Shown here: positions 27,762 to 36,616 of the stretch, one piece after another
Layout: each line of letters opens with the position of its first letter
Position numbering within the stretch: position 1 is the stretch's first letter
Origin: Candidatus Didemnitutus sp.
Lineage (GTDB): Bacteria; Verrucomicrobiota; Verrucomicrobiia; Opitutales; Opitutaceae
DNA length: 64,000 nucleotides
Direction of reading: 5' to 3'
Assembly (NCBI GenBank): GCA_017991595.1
Contig: JAGOQJ010000002.1
Location: forward strand, 125,386 to 189,385
Position numbers and translations under genes: made by a program
The notes under the pieces: generated by a model
Database searches by the model: none
Seen by the model: the letters and a program-made list of their open reading frames with translations, nothing else
What the model was told of the DNA's origin: nothing

Positions 27762-29099
27762 ATGCCGACCATTCAAGACTTCCTCACCCGCGTCAAAACC
27801 CGCGATCCGCACCAGCCCGAGTTCTATCAAGCCGTCGAGGAAGTCGCCCACAGCCTGTGGCCCTACATTCAAAGTCGCCCGAACTACGCCTCGGCCCGCC
27901 TGCTGGAGCGCATCGTCGAGCCAGAGCGCGTGATTCAATTCCGCGTCACTTGGGTCGACGACCACGGTCATGTGCGCATCAACCGCGGCTATCGCGTCCA
28001 GATGAACAGCGCCATCGGCCCCTACAAGGGCGGCATCCGCTTTCACCCGTCGGTCACGCTCGATACACTCAAATTCCTCGCCTTCGAACAAACCTTCAAG
28101 AACTCGCTCACCACGCTGCCGATGGGCGGCGGCAAGGGCGGCGCGGACTTCGATCCGAAGGGCAAGAGCGACGGCGAGGTCATGCGCTTCTGCCAGGCGT
28201 TCATCGCCGAGCTTTTCCGCCACCTCGGCCCCGACACGGACGTGCCCGCCGGCGATATCGGCGTCGGTGCCCGCGAGGTCGGTTACATGTTCGGCTACTA
28301 CAAGAAGCTGGCGAACCACTTCACCTGCACGTTCACCGGCAAGGGTCTCAGCTACGGCGGCAGCCTGATTCGCCCCGAGGCGACCGGTTACGGCTGCGTT
28401 TATTTCGCCCAGGAGATGCTGCGCACGCACAAGGAACTGCTCGAGGGGCGCCGCGTCACGATTTCCGGTTCGGGCAATGTCTCGCAATTCACCGCCCAGA
28501 AGTGCCTGCAGCTCGGCGCGAAAGTCATGTCGCTGTCCGACTCCGGCGGCACCGTGCACTTCCCGGAGGGACTCACGGAAGAACAACTCGCCGCGCTCAT
28601 GGAGTTAAAGAACGTCCGCCGCGGCCGCATCAGCCAGTTTGCGCAGGAACAAGGGTTGCCCTACCTCGACGGCCGCCGTCCTTGGCAAATCCCGTGCGAC
28701 ATCGCGCTCCCCTGCGCCACGCAGAACGAGCTCCACGGCGACGACGCCCGGGATCTCATCCGCAATGGCTGCATCTGCGTCGCCGAAGGCGCCAACATGC
28801 CGTCCACGCCGGACGCCGTCACCGCTTTTCTCCAAGCGCGCATCCTCTACGCCCCGGGCAAGGCTGCCAACGCCGGCGGCGTCGCCACCAGTGGCCTTGA
28901 AATGAGCCAAAACGGTCAACGCCTCTCCTGGACCGCCGCGGAAGTGGACAAGCGACTCCACGTCATCATGCACGCCATCCACCAGCAATGCGTGCTGCAC
29001 GGCCGCGAGCAGGACGGCTTCATCAATTACGTGAACGGCTCCAACATCGCCGGCTTCGTCAAAGTGGCCGACGCGATGCTCGCTCAAGGCCTCGTGTAA
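27762..29099 (+). CDS. gdhA: NADP-type glutamate dehydrogenase
   Basis: 445 residues, length and pattern of the E. coli GdhA type that makes glutamate from ammonium and 2-oxoglutarate. Visible: RVQMNSAIGPYKGGIRFHPS, LPMGGGKGGADFDPKGKS with the catalytic Lys, PAGDIGVGAREVGYMFG, SGSGNVSQFT for the nucleotide fold and the C-terminal GREQDGFINYVNGSNIAGF. The start MPTIQDFLTRV at 27762 fits the family. It is distinct from the 422-residue enzyme at 5083. It lies between the kinase and the second export operon and shows no sigma-54 promoter. Confidence 0.96.
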   Translation: MPTIQDFLTRVKTRDPHQPEFYQAVEEVAHSLWPYIQSRPNYASARLLERIVEPERVIQFRVTWVDDHGHVRINRGYRVQMNSAIGPYKGGIRFHPSVTLDTLKFLAFEQTFKNSLTTLPMGGGKGGADFDPKGKSDGEVMRFCQAFIAELFRHLGPDTDVPAGDIGVGAREVGYMFGYYKKLANHFTCTFTGKGLSYGGSLIRPEATGYGCVYFAQEMLRTHKELLEGRRVTISGSGNVSQFTAQKCLQLGAKVMSLSDSGGTVHFPEGLTEEQLAALMELKNVRRGRISQFAQEQGLPYLDGRRPWQIPCDIALPCATQNELHGDDARDLIRNGCICVAEGANMPSTPDAVTAFLQARILYAPGKAANAGGVATSGLEMSQNGQRLSWTAAEVDKRLHVIMHAIHQQCVLHGREQDGFINYVNGSNIAGFVKVADAMLAQGLV

Positions 29100-29202
29100 T
29101 CGCCTTCCGCACTGGCACCGCTCCAATGCGACCCGCGTGACCACGCCGAGGGCAAGCGGTCGCAGATCGACTTTTTGAGCGAGTTGCCGCGCCCGGCGCG
29201 CA

Positions 29203-29216
29203 TCCCATTTCCGGGA
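29203..29216. promoter_or_regulatory. Upstream activator palindrome (UAS 2)
   Basis: TCCCATTTCCGGGA, TCCC-N6-GGGA. Its centre is 106 bp upstream of the -24 GG of the promoter at 29314. Confidence 0.75.
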
Positions 29217-29313
29217 CGCCTGCTTCCCGGCTTCGACTTTCGGCCACCGTCAACGCGCGAGTGCCGATTGCGCAAACCATTTACTACCAGCGATCTGAAT
29301 CTTCATTCACACT

Positions 29314-29329
29314 TGGCACGAACGGTGCG
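29314..29329 (+). promoter_or_regulatory. Sigma-54 promoter of the adaptor-ATPase-permease operon
   Basis: TGGCACGAACGGTGCG: GG and GC 10 bp apart, full match to the -24 box TGGCACG. Predicted transcription start near 29340, 19 bases before the adaptor start codon. Confidence 0.85.
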
Positions 29330-29358
29330 TTAGGGCGGCAACCCTGCACCTTTAAGCA

Positions 29359-30612
29359 ATGGATATTCCCCGTCCCAACGCCGCCAAAGAGAAGCGCCGC
29401 AAGCGCATCATCTATGGCGTGATTGCCGGCGTGGCGCTCATCGGCGTCACCGTCGTGCTCTCGCGTCTCAAACCCGCCGCTCCCACGGTCGAACGCAACC
29501 TCGTGTGGATCGACACCGTCAAACGCGGTCCCATGGTGCGGCAGGTGCGCGGCCTCGGCACGCTCGTGCCCGAGGAGATCCGCTGGATCGCTGCGCGCAC
29601 GCAGGGCCGCGTCGACAAGATCATCATCCGCCCCGGCGCCCTCGTTGAACCCGGCACGCTCATCCTCGAGCTGACCAATCCCGACGTCGAATCCGCCGCC
29701 GCCAACGCCGAGTCCCAACTGCTCGCCGCCGAGGCCCAGCTTTCCAACCTCAAGGTCCAACTCGAGAGCACGCTCCTCCAAGCCGAGGCAGCCGCCTCCC
29801 GCGCCAAGTCCACTTACGAGACCGCCAAGCTCCAGGCGCAGGTGCGCGAGGAGCTGTTCCGCGACGGCCTCGTCTCCGAACTCGAGCTGCGCCTCACGAA
29901 GGCCACCGCCGACGAGGCGAAGGTCAGCAACGAGATTGAGCAGAAGCGCTACGCCTTCGCCAAAGAATCCATCGCGCCCCAGCTCGCCGTGCAACAAGCC
30001 GAGGTCGCCCGCCTCCGCTCGCTCGCCAAGCTCCGCCAGGAGGAACTCGACGCCCTCAAGGTCCGCTCCTCCATGACCGGCGTGCTCTCCGCCCTGCCCA
30101 TCGAGGTCGGCGCGCAGGTCCAGCCCGGCACCAACCTCGCCCGCGTCGCCGATCCGAGCCGTCTCAAGGCCGAAGTCCGCATCGCCGAGACCCAGGCCAA
30201 GGACATCGCGCACGGGCAAGTCGCCTTCATCGACACGCGCAACGGCGTCGTCGAAGGTCGCGTCGCCCGCATCGATCCCGCCGTGCAGAACGGCACCGTC
30301 CTCGTCGACGTCACCATCGTGAACGAGCTGCCCCGCGGCGCCCGCCCGGATCTCTCCGTCGACGGAACGATCGAACTCGAGCGTCTCGACGACGTTGTTT
30401 ACGTCGGCCGTCCTGCGTTCGGCCAAGAGCGCAGCACCGTTGGCATCTTCAAGCTCGATCCCACCAGCACCGACGCCGTCCGCACGCAGGTGCAACTCGG
30501 CCGCAGCTCGGTCAACACCATCGAGATCGTGAACGGCCTCCAGCCCGGCGACCGCGTCATCCTCTCCGACATGTCCCAGTGGGATTCGAACGACCGCATC
30601 CGGCTCAACTGA
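29359..30612 (+). CDS. HlyD/MacA-type periplasmic adaptor
   Basis: 417 residues. Basic N-terminus then one membrane helix (about 18-36), barrel-sandwich half (RWIAARTQGRVDKIIIRPGA), a coiled-coil hairpin about 115-225 (NAESQLLAAEAQLSNLKVQL), second half (LKVRSSMTGVLSALPIEVGAQV) and beta-barrel with C-terminal membrane-proximal part. First gene behind the sigma-54 promoter. It likely couples the ATPase and permeases downstream to an outer-membrane channel; no TolC-type gene is in the window. Confidence 0.9.
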   Translation: MDIPRPNAAKEKRRKRIIYGVIAGVALIGVTVVLSRLKPAAPTVERNLVWIDTVKRGPMVRQVRGLGTLVPEEIRWIAARTQGRVDKIIIRPGALVEPGTLILELTNPDVESAAANAESQLLAAEAQLSNLKVQLESTLLQAEAAASRAKSTYETAKLQAQVREELFRDGLVSELELRLTKATADEAKVSNEIEQKRYAFAKESIAPQLAVQQAEVARLRSLAKLRQEELDALKVRSSMTGVLSALPIEVGAQVQPGTNLARVADPSRLKAEVRIAETQAKDIAHGQVAFIDTRNGVVEGRVARIDPAVQNGTVLVDVTIVNELPRGARPDLSVDGTIELERLDDVVYVGRPAFGQERSTVGIFKLDPTSTDAVRTQVQLGRSSVNTIEIVNGLQPGDRVILSDMSQWDSNDRIRLN

Positions 30613-30632
30613 GCCGCTTCGCCGCCGCCGCC

Positions 30633-30707
30633 ATGATCTACGCCATAATCATCCTCTCCCTGCTCATGCTCGTCGTCGTCACGGACAGCAGCGGCGAAAG
30701 TCTCTGA
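30633..30707 (+). CDS. Possible 24-residue membrane peptide
   Basis: ATG to TGA encodes MIYAIIILSLLMLVVV followed by TDSSGESL: one predicted transmembrane helix and a short polar tail. It fills the 156-bp gap between the adaptor and ATPase genes. No ribosome site is evident beyond a GC-rich leader, so expression is uncertain, but a hydrophobic start-stop unit in this position is suggestive because other small membrane proteins occur in these operons. Confidence 0.3.
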   Translation: MIYAIIILSLLMLVVVTDSSGESL

Positions 30708-30768
30708 AATTTTTGTAACCCGACGCGCCTCACGCGTGTTTTCCCCGCATCACTCGCTCCTCCACCCT

Positions 30769-31479
30769 ATGACCACTGAAAGCTCCTCCCTCATCAAACT
30801 CGAAGGCGTCACCAAAGTCTTCCTCACCGACGAGGTCGAGACGCACGCCCTCTCCGGCATCCACATGGAGATCTTCAAAGGCGAATTCGTCTCCATCGCC
30901 GGCCCCTCCGGCTGCGGCAAGTCCACGCTCCTTTCCATCCTCGGCCTGCTCGATACGCCGACCGACGGCACCTACTACCTCAACGGCCGCCCCGTCCACG
31001 GCCTCACGCTCCCGGAGCGCGCCCGCATCCGTAATCGCGAGATCGGTTTCATTTTCCAATCGTTCAACCTCATCGGCGACCTCACGGTTTACGAAAACGT
31101 CGAGCTTCCGCTCACCTATCGCGGCATGCCCGCCGCCGAGCGCAAGCAGCGCGTCACCGAGGCGCTCGAAAAGGTCGGCATGGGTCACCGCGCCAAGCAT
31201 CTCCCGTCGCAGCTTTCGGGTGGTCAACAGCAGCGCGTCGCGGTCGCCCGCGCCCTCGCCGGATCGCCCGCCGTGCTCCTCGCCGACGAGCCGACCGGTA
31301 ACCTCGATTCCAAGAACGGTGACGCCGTGATGGATCTCCTCCACAATCTCCACAAGGCCGGCTCGACGATCGTCATGGTCACGCACGACGCGCGTTTCGC
31401 CCGCCACTCCGAGCGCACGATCCACGTCTTCGACGGCCGCGTCGTCGAGGAGCAGGTCGAGTCCGACCCGACCCGCTGA
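30769..31479 (+). CDS. MacB/LolD-type ABC ATPase
   Basis: 236 residues. Walker A GPSGCGKST (45-53), Q-loop FIFQSFNLI, signature [15 protein letters not shown], Walker [15 protein letters not shown]-loop VTHD. All catalytic parts are intact. It is the only ATPase in the operon led by the adaptor at 29359 and may therefore energise several of the permeases that follow. The ATG at 30769 is chosen over an upstream in-frame extension. Confidence 0.94.
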   Translation: MTTESSSLIKLEGVTKVFLTDEVETHALSGIHMEIFKGEFVSIAGPSGCGKSTLLSILGLLDTPTDGTYYLNGRPVHGLTLPERARIRNREIGFIFQSFNLIGDLTVYENVELPLTYRGMPAAERKQRVTEALEKVGMGHRAKHLPSQLSGGQQQRVAVARALAGSPAVLLADEPTGNLDSKNGDAVMDLLHNLHKAGSTIVMVTHDARFARHSERTIHVFDGRVVEEQVESDPTR

Positions 31480-31700
31480 CCGCGCCTTCTGCGCCGCCAC
31501 GGAGCGGCCACTCCTTTTCCCGCCGACGCCTTCCCGCGACTTCTCTCAGTGGTCAAGTCGCCCGAAGCATCGGCGGGAATCCCGTTGGCCGCTTCCGCTG
31601 TTTGTTTTCACTTTCTGGTCCGTCCTGAGCGCATCCCGCCGCGTCTTCCGCGGACGCGCCTCGCCTCCTCGAATCCTTTCCGTCGCGCCCGCCTGCCTTG

Positions 31701-34118
31701 ATGCAAAACCTCCGCTTCGCGCTCCGCTCGCTCGCCAAGACTCCGGGTTTCACGGCCGTGGCGCTGTGCACGCTCGCGCTCGGCATCGGCATCAACACCG
31801 CCATTTTCAGCCTGCTCGACTCGGTTCTTTTCCGACCGCTGGCCTTCCCGGACGCCGATCGCCTCGTCCGCATCTGGGCCACCGCTCCCGAGCGCGGCAT
31901 CGATCAGACCGCGACATCCTACCTGCGCTTCGACGACTACCGCTCCCAGCAGCAGGTGTTCGATAATCTGGCCGTCGACACCTTCGCCGGACTCTCGCTC
32001 GTCGGCGCCGGCGCCGAGGCCGAGCAGCTCGCGGGCGGCATCGTCTCCTCGCAATTTTTCCAGACCCTCGGCGTGCGGCCGCAGATCGGGCGCGTGTTTT
32101 CGCTCGAGGATGACCGCCCCGGCGCACCGCGCGTCGCCGTCATCAGCCACGGACTCTGGCAGCGGCGTTTCGGCGGCTCGCCCGACGTGCTTCATCAGAC
32201 CGTCCAACTCAACGGCCAGGCGACGGCGATCATCGGCGTGTTGCCCGCGAACTTCGGTTTTCCCTTCGATCAGCGCGACGCCTGGCTCACCAAGCCCTTC
32301 GAGGTGCCCGGCCTGACCGAGCAGCAGGTGCAGAACGGCGCCGGTTATCTCAATATCACGGCCCGCCTCAAACTCGGCGTCTCGCTCGAGCAGGCCGCCG
32401 AGGCGATTCGCGTCATCGCCGCTCGCTACGCCGCCGCCAATCCCGGGCGCGTCGACGCGAATTTCGGCACGCTCGTGCTGCCCTTCCACGAGGAACTCGT
32501 CGGCAACCAGCGCCCGGCGTTCTACACGCTGTTCGCCGCCGTCGGCGTCGTGCTGCTCATCGCCTGCGCCAACGTCGCCAATCTGCTCCTCACCCGCTTC
32601 GCCGGCCGGGCCAAGGAAATCGCCGTGCGCATGGCTCTCGGCGCCAACCGGGCTCGCATCATCCGGCAATTTCTCACCGAGACCGTGTTGCTCACCGCCT
32701 GCGCCGCCGTGCTCGGCCTGCTGCTGGCCAGCTGGAGCCTCGACGCCCTCGTGAACTTCGCGCGCGACTTCATCCCGCGCGCCGGCGATGTCGGCCTCGA
32801 CTGGCGCGCACTCGCCTTCACCGCGGGTCTCGCCCTCGTCACCGGTGTGGCCATGGGCCTGTTTCCCGCCTGGCAGGTCTCGGCACAGAACATCGTCGAA
32901 TCGCTCAAGGACGCCGCGAAGGGCTCCACCGGCGGCGTGCGCTCGGGGCGCTTCCGCACCGCGCTGCTCGTCGCCGAGGTCGCGCTCTCCTTCGTGCTGC
33001 TCGTCGGTGCCAGCCTGCTCATCCTGAGCTTCGCGCGCCTGCGCAACATCGATGCGGGCTTCCGCGCCGACGGCGTGCTCAGCGCCTTCGTTTCGCTGCC
33101 CCCCGCGCGCTACGACACGCCGGAGAAACAGGCGGCGTTCTACTCGCGTCTGCAGGAGGAGCTGGCCGCGTTGCCGGGCGTCGCCTCCGTCGCACTCGGC
33201 TCGAACCCTCCGCTGTCCGGCAACCAATCGTTCACGCCCTACGCCATCAAGGGCCGCCCGCTCCCGCCGCTCAACGAGCAGCCGCTCGGCGCCCGCTTCG
33301 TCGTCAGCCCCGGATACTTTTCCACGCTCGGCATCCCGATCCGGCAGGGTCGCGATTTCGATCCGCGCGACCGCAGCGGCGCGCGCGATGTCGTCATCAT
33401 CAACGAGGCCTTCGCCCGCGATCACTTCCCCGCCGGCGACGCGCTCGGCCAGGTGCTCGTGCTCGGCGTGGTGCGGCGCGAGTTCGAGATCGTCGGCGTC
33501 ATCGGCGACCACCGCGCGCTCAGCCTCAGCCAAGCCGCGGGACCGCAGATCTATTTCTCCGCGCTGCAGCGGTCGGAAAATTTTGTCGGCATCATGCTGC
33601 GCACCGCGGGCGATCCCGCTGCGCTGACGCCGGGGCTGCGGCAGTTGCTGCGCCAGATTGATGCGGACCTCCCGCTAATCAGCCCGCAGCCGCTGACGGA
33701 TTTTCTCGAGCAATCGCTCGCCGGCCGCGAGTTGAACATGCTGCTCCTTGCCGGCTTCGCCGCGCTCGCGATCGTGCTCTCGGGGCTCGGCATCTACAGC
33801 GTGATGGCCTACGCCATCGCCCTTCGCGCTCCGGAGATCGGTGTGCGCATGGCGCTCGGCGCCTCGCCCGGCGCGGTGCAGCGGATGGTCATCGGTCAGG
33901 GCTTGCGGACGGCGGGCATCGGGCTCGCGGTCGGCGTCGTGGCCGCCTTCGCCGCCACGCGTCTGCTCAGCAGCCAGCTCTTCGGCATCGAGGCGTCCCA
34001 TCCGCTCGCCTACGGTGGCATCGCCGCGTTCGTCCTGCTCGTGAGTCTGGTGGCTTGCTGGCTGCCGGCTCGACGCGCCAGCCGCATCGATCCGCTCGTC
34101 GCCCTCCGCCGGGATTGA
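31701..34118 (+). CDS. Duplicated MacB-type permease (ADOP family), copy 1
   Basis: 805 residues, about twice the MacB permease. N-terminal helix in FTAVALCTLALGIGINTAIFS, first periplasmic MacB domain (about 45-265), three helices of FtsX unit 1 with KEIAVRMALGANRARIIRQF, a further helix and second periplasmic domain (about 430-665), and FtsX unit 2 with PEIGVRMALGASPGAVQRM, ending WLPARRASRIDPLVALRRD. It begins 221 bp after the ATPase, with the first of five tandem copies. The ATG at 31701 is preferred to the TTG 3 bp upstream. Confidence 0.93.
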   Translation: MQNLRFALRSLAKTPGFTAVALCTLALGIGINTAIFSLLDSVLFRPLAFPDADRLVRIWATAPERGIDQTATSYLRFDDYRSQQQVFDNLAVDTFAGLSLVGAGAEAEQLAGGIVSSQFFQTLGVRPQIGRVFSLEDDRPGAPRVAVISHGLWQRRFGGSPDVLHQTVQLNGQATAIIGVLPANFGFPFDQRDAWLTKPFEVPGLTEQQVQNGAGYLNITARLKLGVSLEQAAEAIRVIAARYAAANPGRVDANFGTLVLPFHEELVGNQRPAFYTLFAAVGVVLLIACANVANLLLTRFAGRAKEIAVRMALGANRARIIRQFLTETVLLTACAAVLGLLLASWSLDALVNFARDFIPRAGDVGLDWRALAFTAGLALVTGVAMGLFPAWQVSAQNIVESLKDAAKGSTGGVRSGRFRTALLVAEVALSFVLLVGASLLILSFARLRNIDAGFRADGVLSAFVSLPPARYDTPEKQAAFYSRLQEELAALPGVASVALGSNPPLSGNQSFTPYAIKGRPLPPLNEQPLGARFVVSPGYFSTLGIPIRQGRDFDPRDRSGARDVVIINEAFARDHFPAGDALGQVLVLGVVRREFEIVGVIGDHRALSLSQAAGPQIYFSALQRSENFVGIMLRTAGDPAALTPGLRQLLRQIDADLPLISPQPLTDFLEQSLAGRELNMLLLAGFAALAIVLSGLGIYSVMAYAIALRAPEIGVRMALGASPGAVQRMVIGQGLRTAGIGLAVGVVAAFAATRLLSSQLFGIEASHPLAYGGIAAFVLLVSLVACWLPARRASRIDPLVALRRD

Positions 34119-34128
34119 ACCTCGCCCC

Positions 34129-36540
34129 ATGCTCACCGATCTCCGTTTTGCGCTCCGCTTGCTGCTGAAAAATCCCGGCACGACGCTGGCGGCCGTGATC
34201 GCGCTGGGCTTCGGTATCGGCATGGCGACGGCCATTTTCAACGCCTTCAGCGCCGTGCTGCTGCGTCCGCTGCCGCACATCCGCGACGAGCACCGGCTCG
34301 TCTTCGTCAACAGCCTCGATCTGCGCAAGCCCGAGGGCTACTACGAGCTGTCGCTGCCCGATTTCCTCGACCTGCGCCGCATGGCGACATCGCTCGAAGG
34401 GCTGACCACCGCCACGCGCAAGACCGTCATCTTCGGCGTAGGCGACGAGCCGGAGCGCGTGCTCGGTGCCGACATCTCGGCCGAAGGCTTCGGCATGCTC
34501 GGGGTGAAACCGTATCGCGGCCGTCTTTTCTCCGCCGCGGACGGCCAGGCCGACGCGCCGCCGGTGGCGATCCTCAGCTACGCGCTCTGGCAGCGGCGCT
34601 ACGGCGGCAGCGATGCCGTGCTCGACCGCACCGAAATCATGAACGGCATTCCGACCGCGATCATCGGCGTGCTGCCGCCGGGTTTTCAATTTCCGGACAA
34701 CGAGGAGCTGTGGACGCCGATGATCTACAAGGACGATCCGGATGCCCGCGCCAGTCACAATTACGGCGGTTGGGCGCGCCTGCGCGATGGCGTCAGCCTC
34801 GACGAAGCCCGCGCCGAGCTTGCCGCGATCGGCGCGCGTCTGGCGCTCGAGCACAAGACGACGAACGCCGGCAAGGGCTTCGCGTTACGGCCCGTGCGCG
34901 AGGAGGCGACGGACGACAGCGCGCTGCTCATGCGCCTGATGCTGGGCGCGGCCATCTTCGTGTTGCTGATCGCGTGCGCCAATGTCGCCAATCTGCTCCT
35001 CGCCCGCGCCGCCGGCCGGGCGCACGAAATCGCGATCCGCATCTCCGTCGGTGCCACGCGTGCGCGCATCGTGCGCCAGGTGCTGACCGAGAGCCTGCTG
35101 CTCGGCGCGCTGGGCGGCCTCGCCGGCTTGCTCGTCGCCGTCTGGGCCAACGGCCTGTTGCTCAGCGCCATCCCGGCGGTGGAGATCCCGTTCTGGATGA
35201 CCTTCGATTTCGACTGGCGCGTCTTCGCCTTCGCCGCGGGAGCGTCGATGCTGTCGGCGCTCGTCTTCGGCCTCTTTCCCGCCTTGCAGGCCTCCCGCAG
35301 CACGGCGCTGGAGATGAAGGAGGGCGCGCGCAACGTCACTGGCAACCGCCGCACGCGCGCGCTGCGCCAGGGCCTCGTCGTCTCGCAGGTCGCGCTGTCC
35401 GCCGTCCTCCTGATCGGCGCGGGTCTCTTCGTGCGCAGCTTCCTCAAGCTGCAGGCCACGCCCACCGGCTACGACGCGCGCGACGTGCTGACCTTCCGTG
35501 TCGGCCTGCCGCAGGCCCAGTTCAAGGATCACGAGGAGGTCCGCCGCTTCTTTCGCGAGCTCACGCCTCGCTTGCGCGAGGAGCCGGGCGTCGTCGCCGC
35601 GGGCGCCACGTCGCTGCTGCCGAGCAACGGGAACAACAACAACGCCTTCCTGCTCGAAGGTCAGGAGTTGCCCCGCTCCATTGCCGACGCGACTCAGACG
35701 CTCGAGCGCATGGTCTCGACTGGTTATTTCGAGACGATGCGCATTCCGCTGCTGCGCGGGCGCAGTTTCGCCGCCACCGACACGCGCGATACGCCGCGCG
35801 TCGCCGTCGTGGACCAGCAATTCGTCGACCGCTGGATGGGTGGACGCGACCCGCTCGGCCAGCGCGTGCGCTTCGGCTACCTGCCGGCCGAGAAGGACGA
35901 GTGGCTCACCATCGTCGGGGTCGTCGGCAACGTTCCGCCCCGCGTGGACCGCCCCTACGAACGCGGCTCGATCTACCGCCTCACCGAGCAAAACGACTAC
36001 AACTTCATCAGCTACGCCGTGCGGACCGCCGGCGATCCCGCGACGTTCGGTCCGGCGCTGCAACGCGCCGTGCTGGACGTGAAACCCGGCATCCCGATCT
36101 ACGACGTGCGCACCCAAACGCAGATCGAAGCCGTGGCATATTGGCAGCGAAGATTTTTTGGTCAGGTCTTCGGTGCCTTCGGTCTCGGTGCGCTCTTCCT
36201 CGCGGCGCTTGGCGTCTATGGCGTCATGAGTTACAACGTCACGCAACGCACGCCCGAGATCGGTGTGCGCATGGCGTTGGGCGCGTCACCGGGCGAAGTC
36301 CTGCAACTGATCGGCCGACAGGGCTTCACCCTCGTCGCGCTCGGGCTCGGCATCGGCCTCGTCTCGGCGCTCGGCCTGACGCGCTTCATGGCGGCGCTGC
36401 TCTACGGCATCAGTCCGAGCGATCCGCCCACGTATTTTCTGCTCACCTCCGTGCTGGCTCTGGTCGGGCTGGTCGCCTGCTGGCTGCCGGCGCGGCGCGC
36501 GACGCAGGTGGACCCGATGATCTCGCTCCGCGCGGAATGA
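34129..36540 (+). CDS. Duplicated MacB-type permease (ADOP family), copy 2
   Basis: 803 residues. Opens MLTDLRFALRLLLKNPGTTLA; FtsX unit 1 carries HEIAIRISVGATRARIVRQV and unit 2 PEIGVRMALGASPGEVLQLI; ends WLPARRATQVDPMISLRAE. A periplasmic stretch has an Asn run (LPSNGNNNNAFLLEG). It begins 10 bp after copy 1, so the two are almost certainly cotranscribed. No ATP-binding motif is present, so it depends on a separate ATPase. Confidence 0.93.
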   Translation: MLTDLRFALRLLLKNPGTTLAAVIALGFGIGMATAIFNAFSAVLLRPLPHIRDEHRLVFVNSLDLRKPEGYYELSLPDFLDLRRMATSLEGLTTATRKTVIFGVGDEPERVLGADISAEGFGMLGVKPYRGRLFSAADGQADAPPVAILSYALWQRRYGGSDAVLDRTEIMNGIPTAIIGVLPPGFQFPDNEELWTPMIYKDDPDARASHNYGGWARLRDGVSLDEARAELAAIGARLALEHKTTNAGKGFALRPVREEATDDSALLMRLMLGAAIFVLLIACANVANLLLARAAGRAHEIAIRISVGATRARIVRQVLTESLLLGALGGLAGLLVAVWANGLLLSAIPAVEIPFWMTFDFDWRVFAFAAGASMLSALVFGLFPALQASRSTALEMKEGARNVTGNRRTRALRQGLVVSQVALSAVLLIGAGLFVRSFLKLQATPTGYDARDVLTFRVGLPQAQFKDHEEVRRFFRELTPRLREEPGVVAAGATSLLPSNGNNNNAFLLEGQELPRSIADATQTLERMVSTGYFETMRIPLLRGRSFAATDTRDTPRVAVVDQQFVDRWMGGRDPLGQRVRFGYLPAEKDEWLTIVGVVGNVPPRVDRPYERGSIYRLTEQNDYNFISYAVRTAGDPATFGPALQRAVLDVKPGIPIYDVRTQTQIEAVAYWQRRFFGQVFGAFGLGALFLAALGVYGVMSYNVTQRTPEIGVRMALGASPGEVLQLIGRQGFTLVALGLGIGLVSALGLTRFMAALLYGISPSDPPTYFLLTSVLALVGLVACWLPARRATQVDPMISLRAE

Positions 36541-36616
36541 TGCCGACGGTCGGCCGCCGATTATTTCGGTAACCACGGACGCGATTCACGGGTTGTTAGA
36601 CCGACACCCGCCGACC

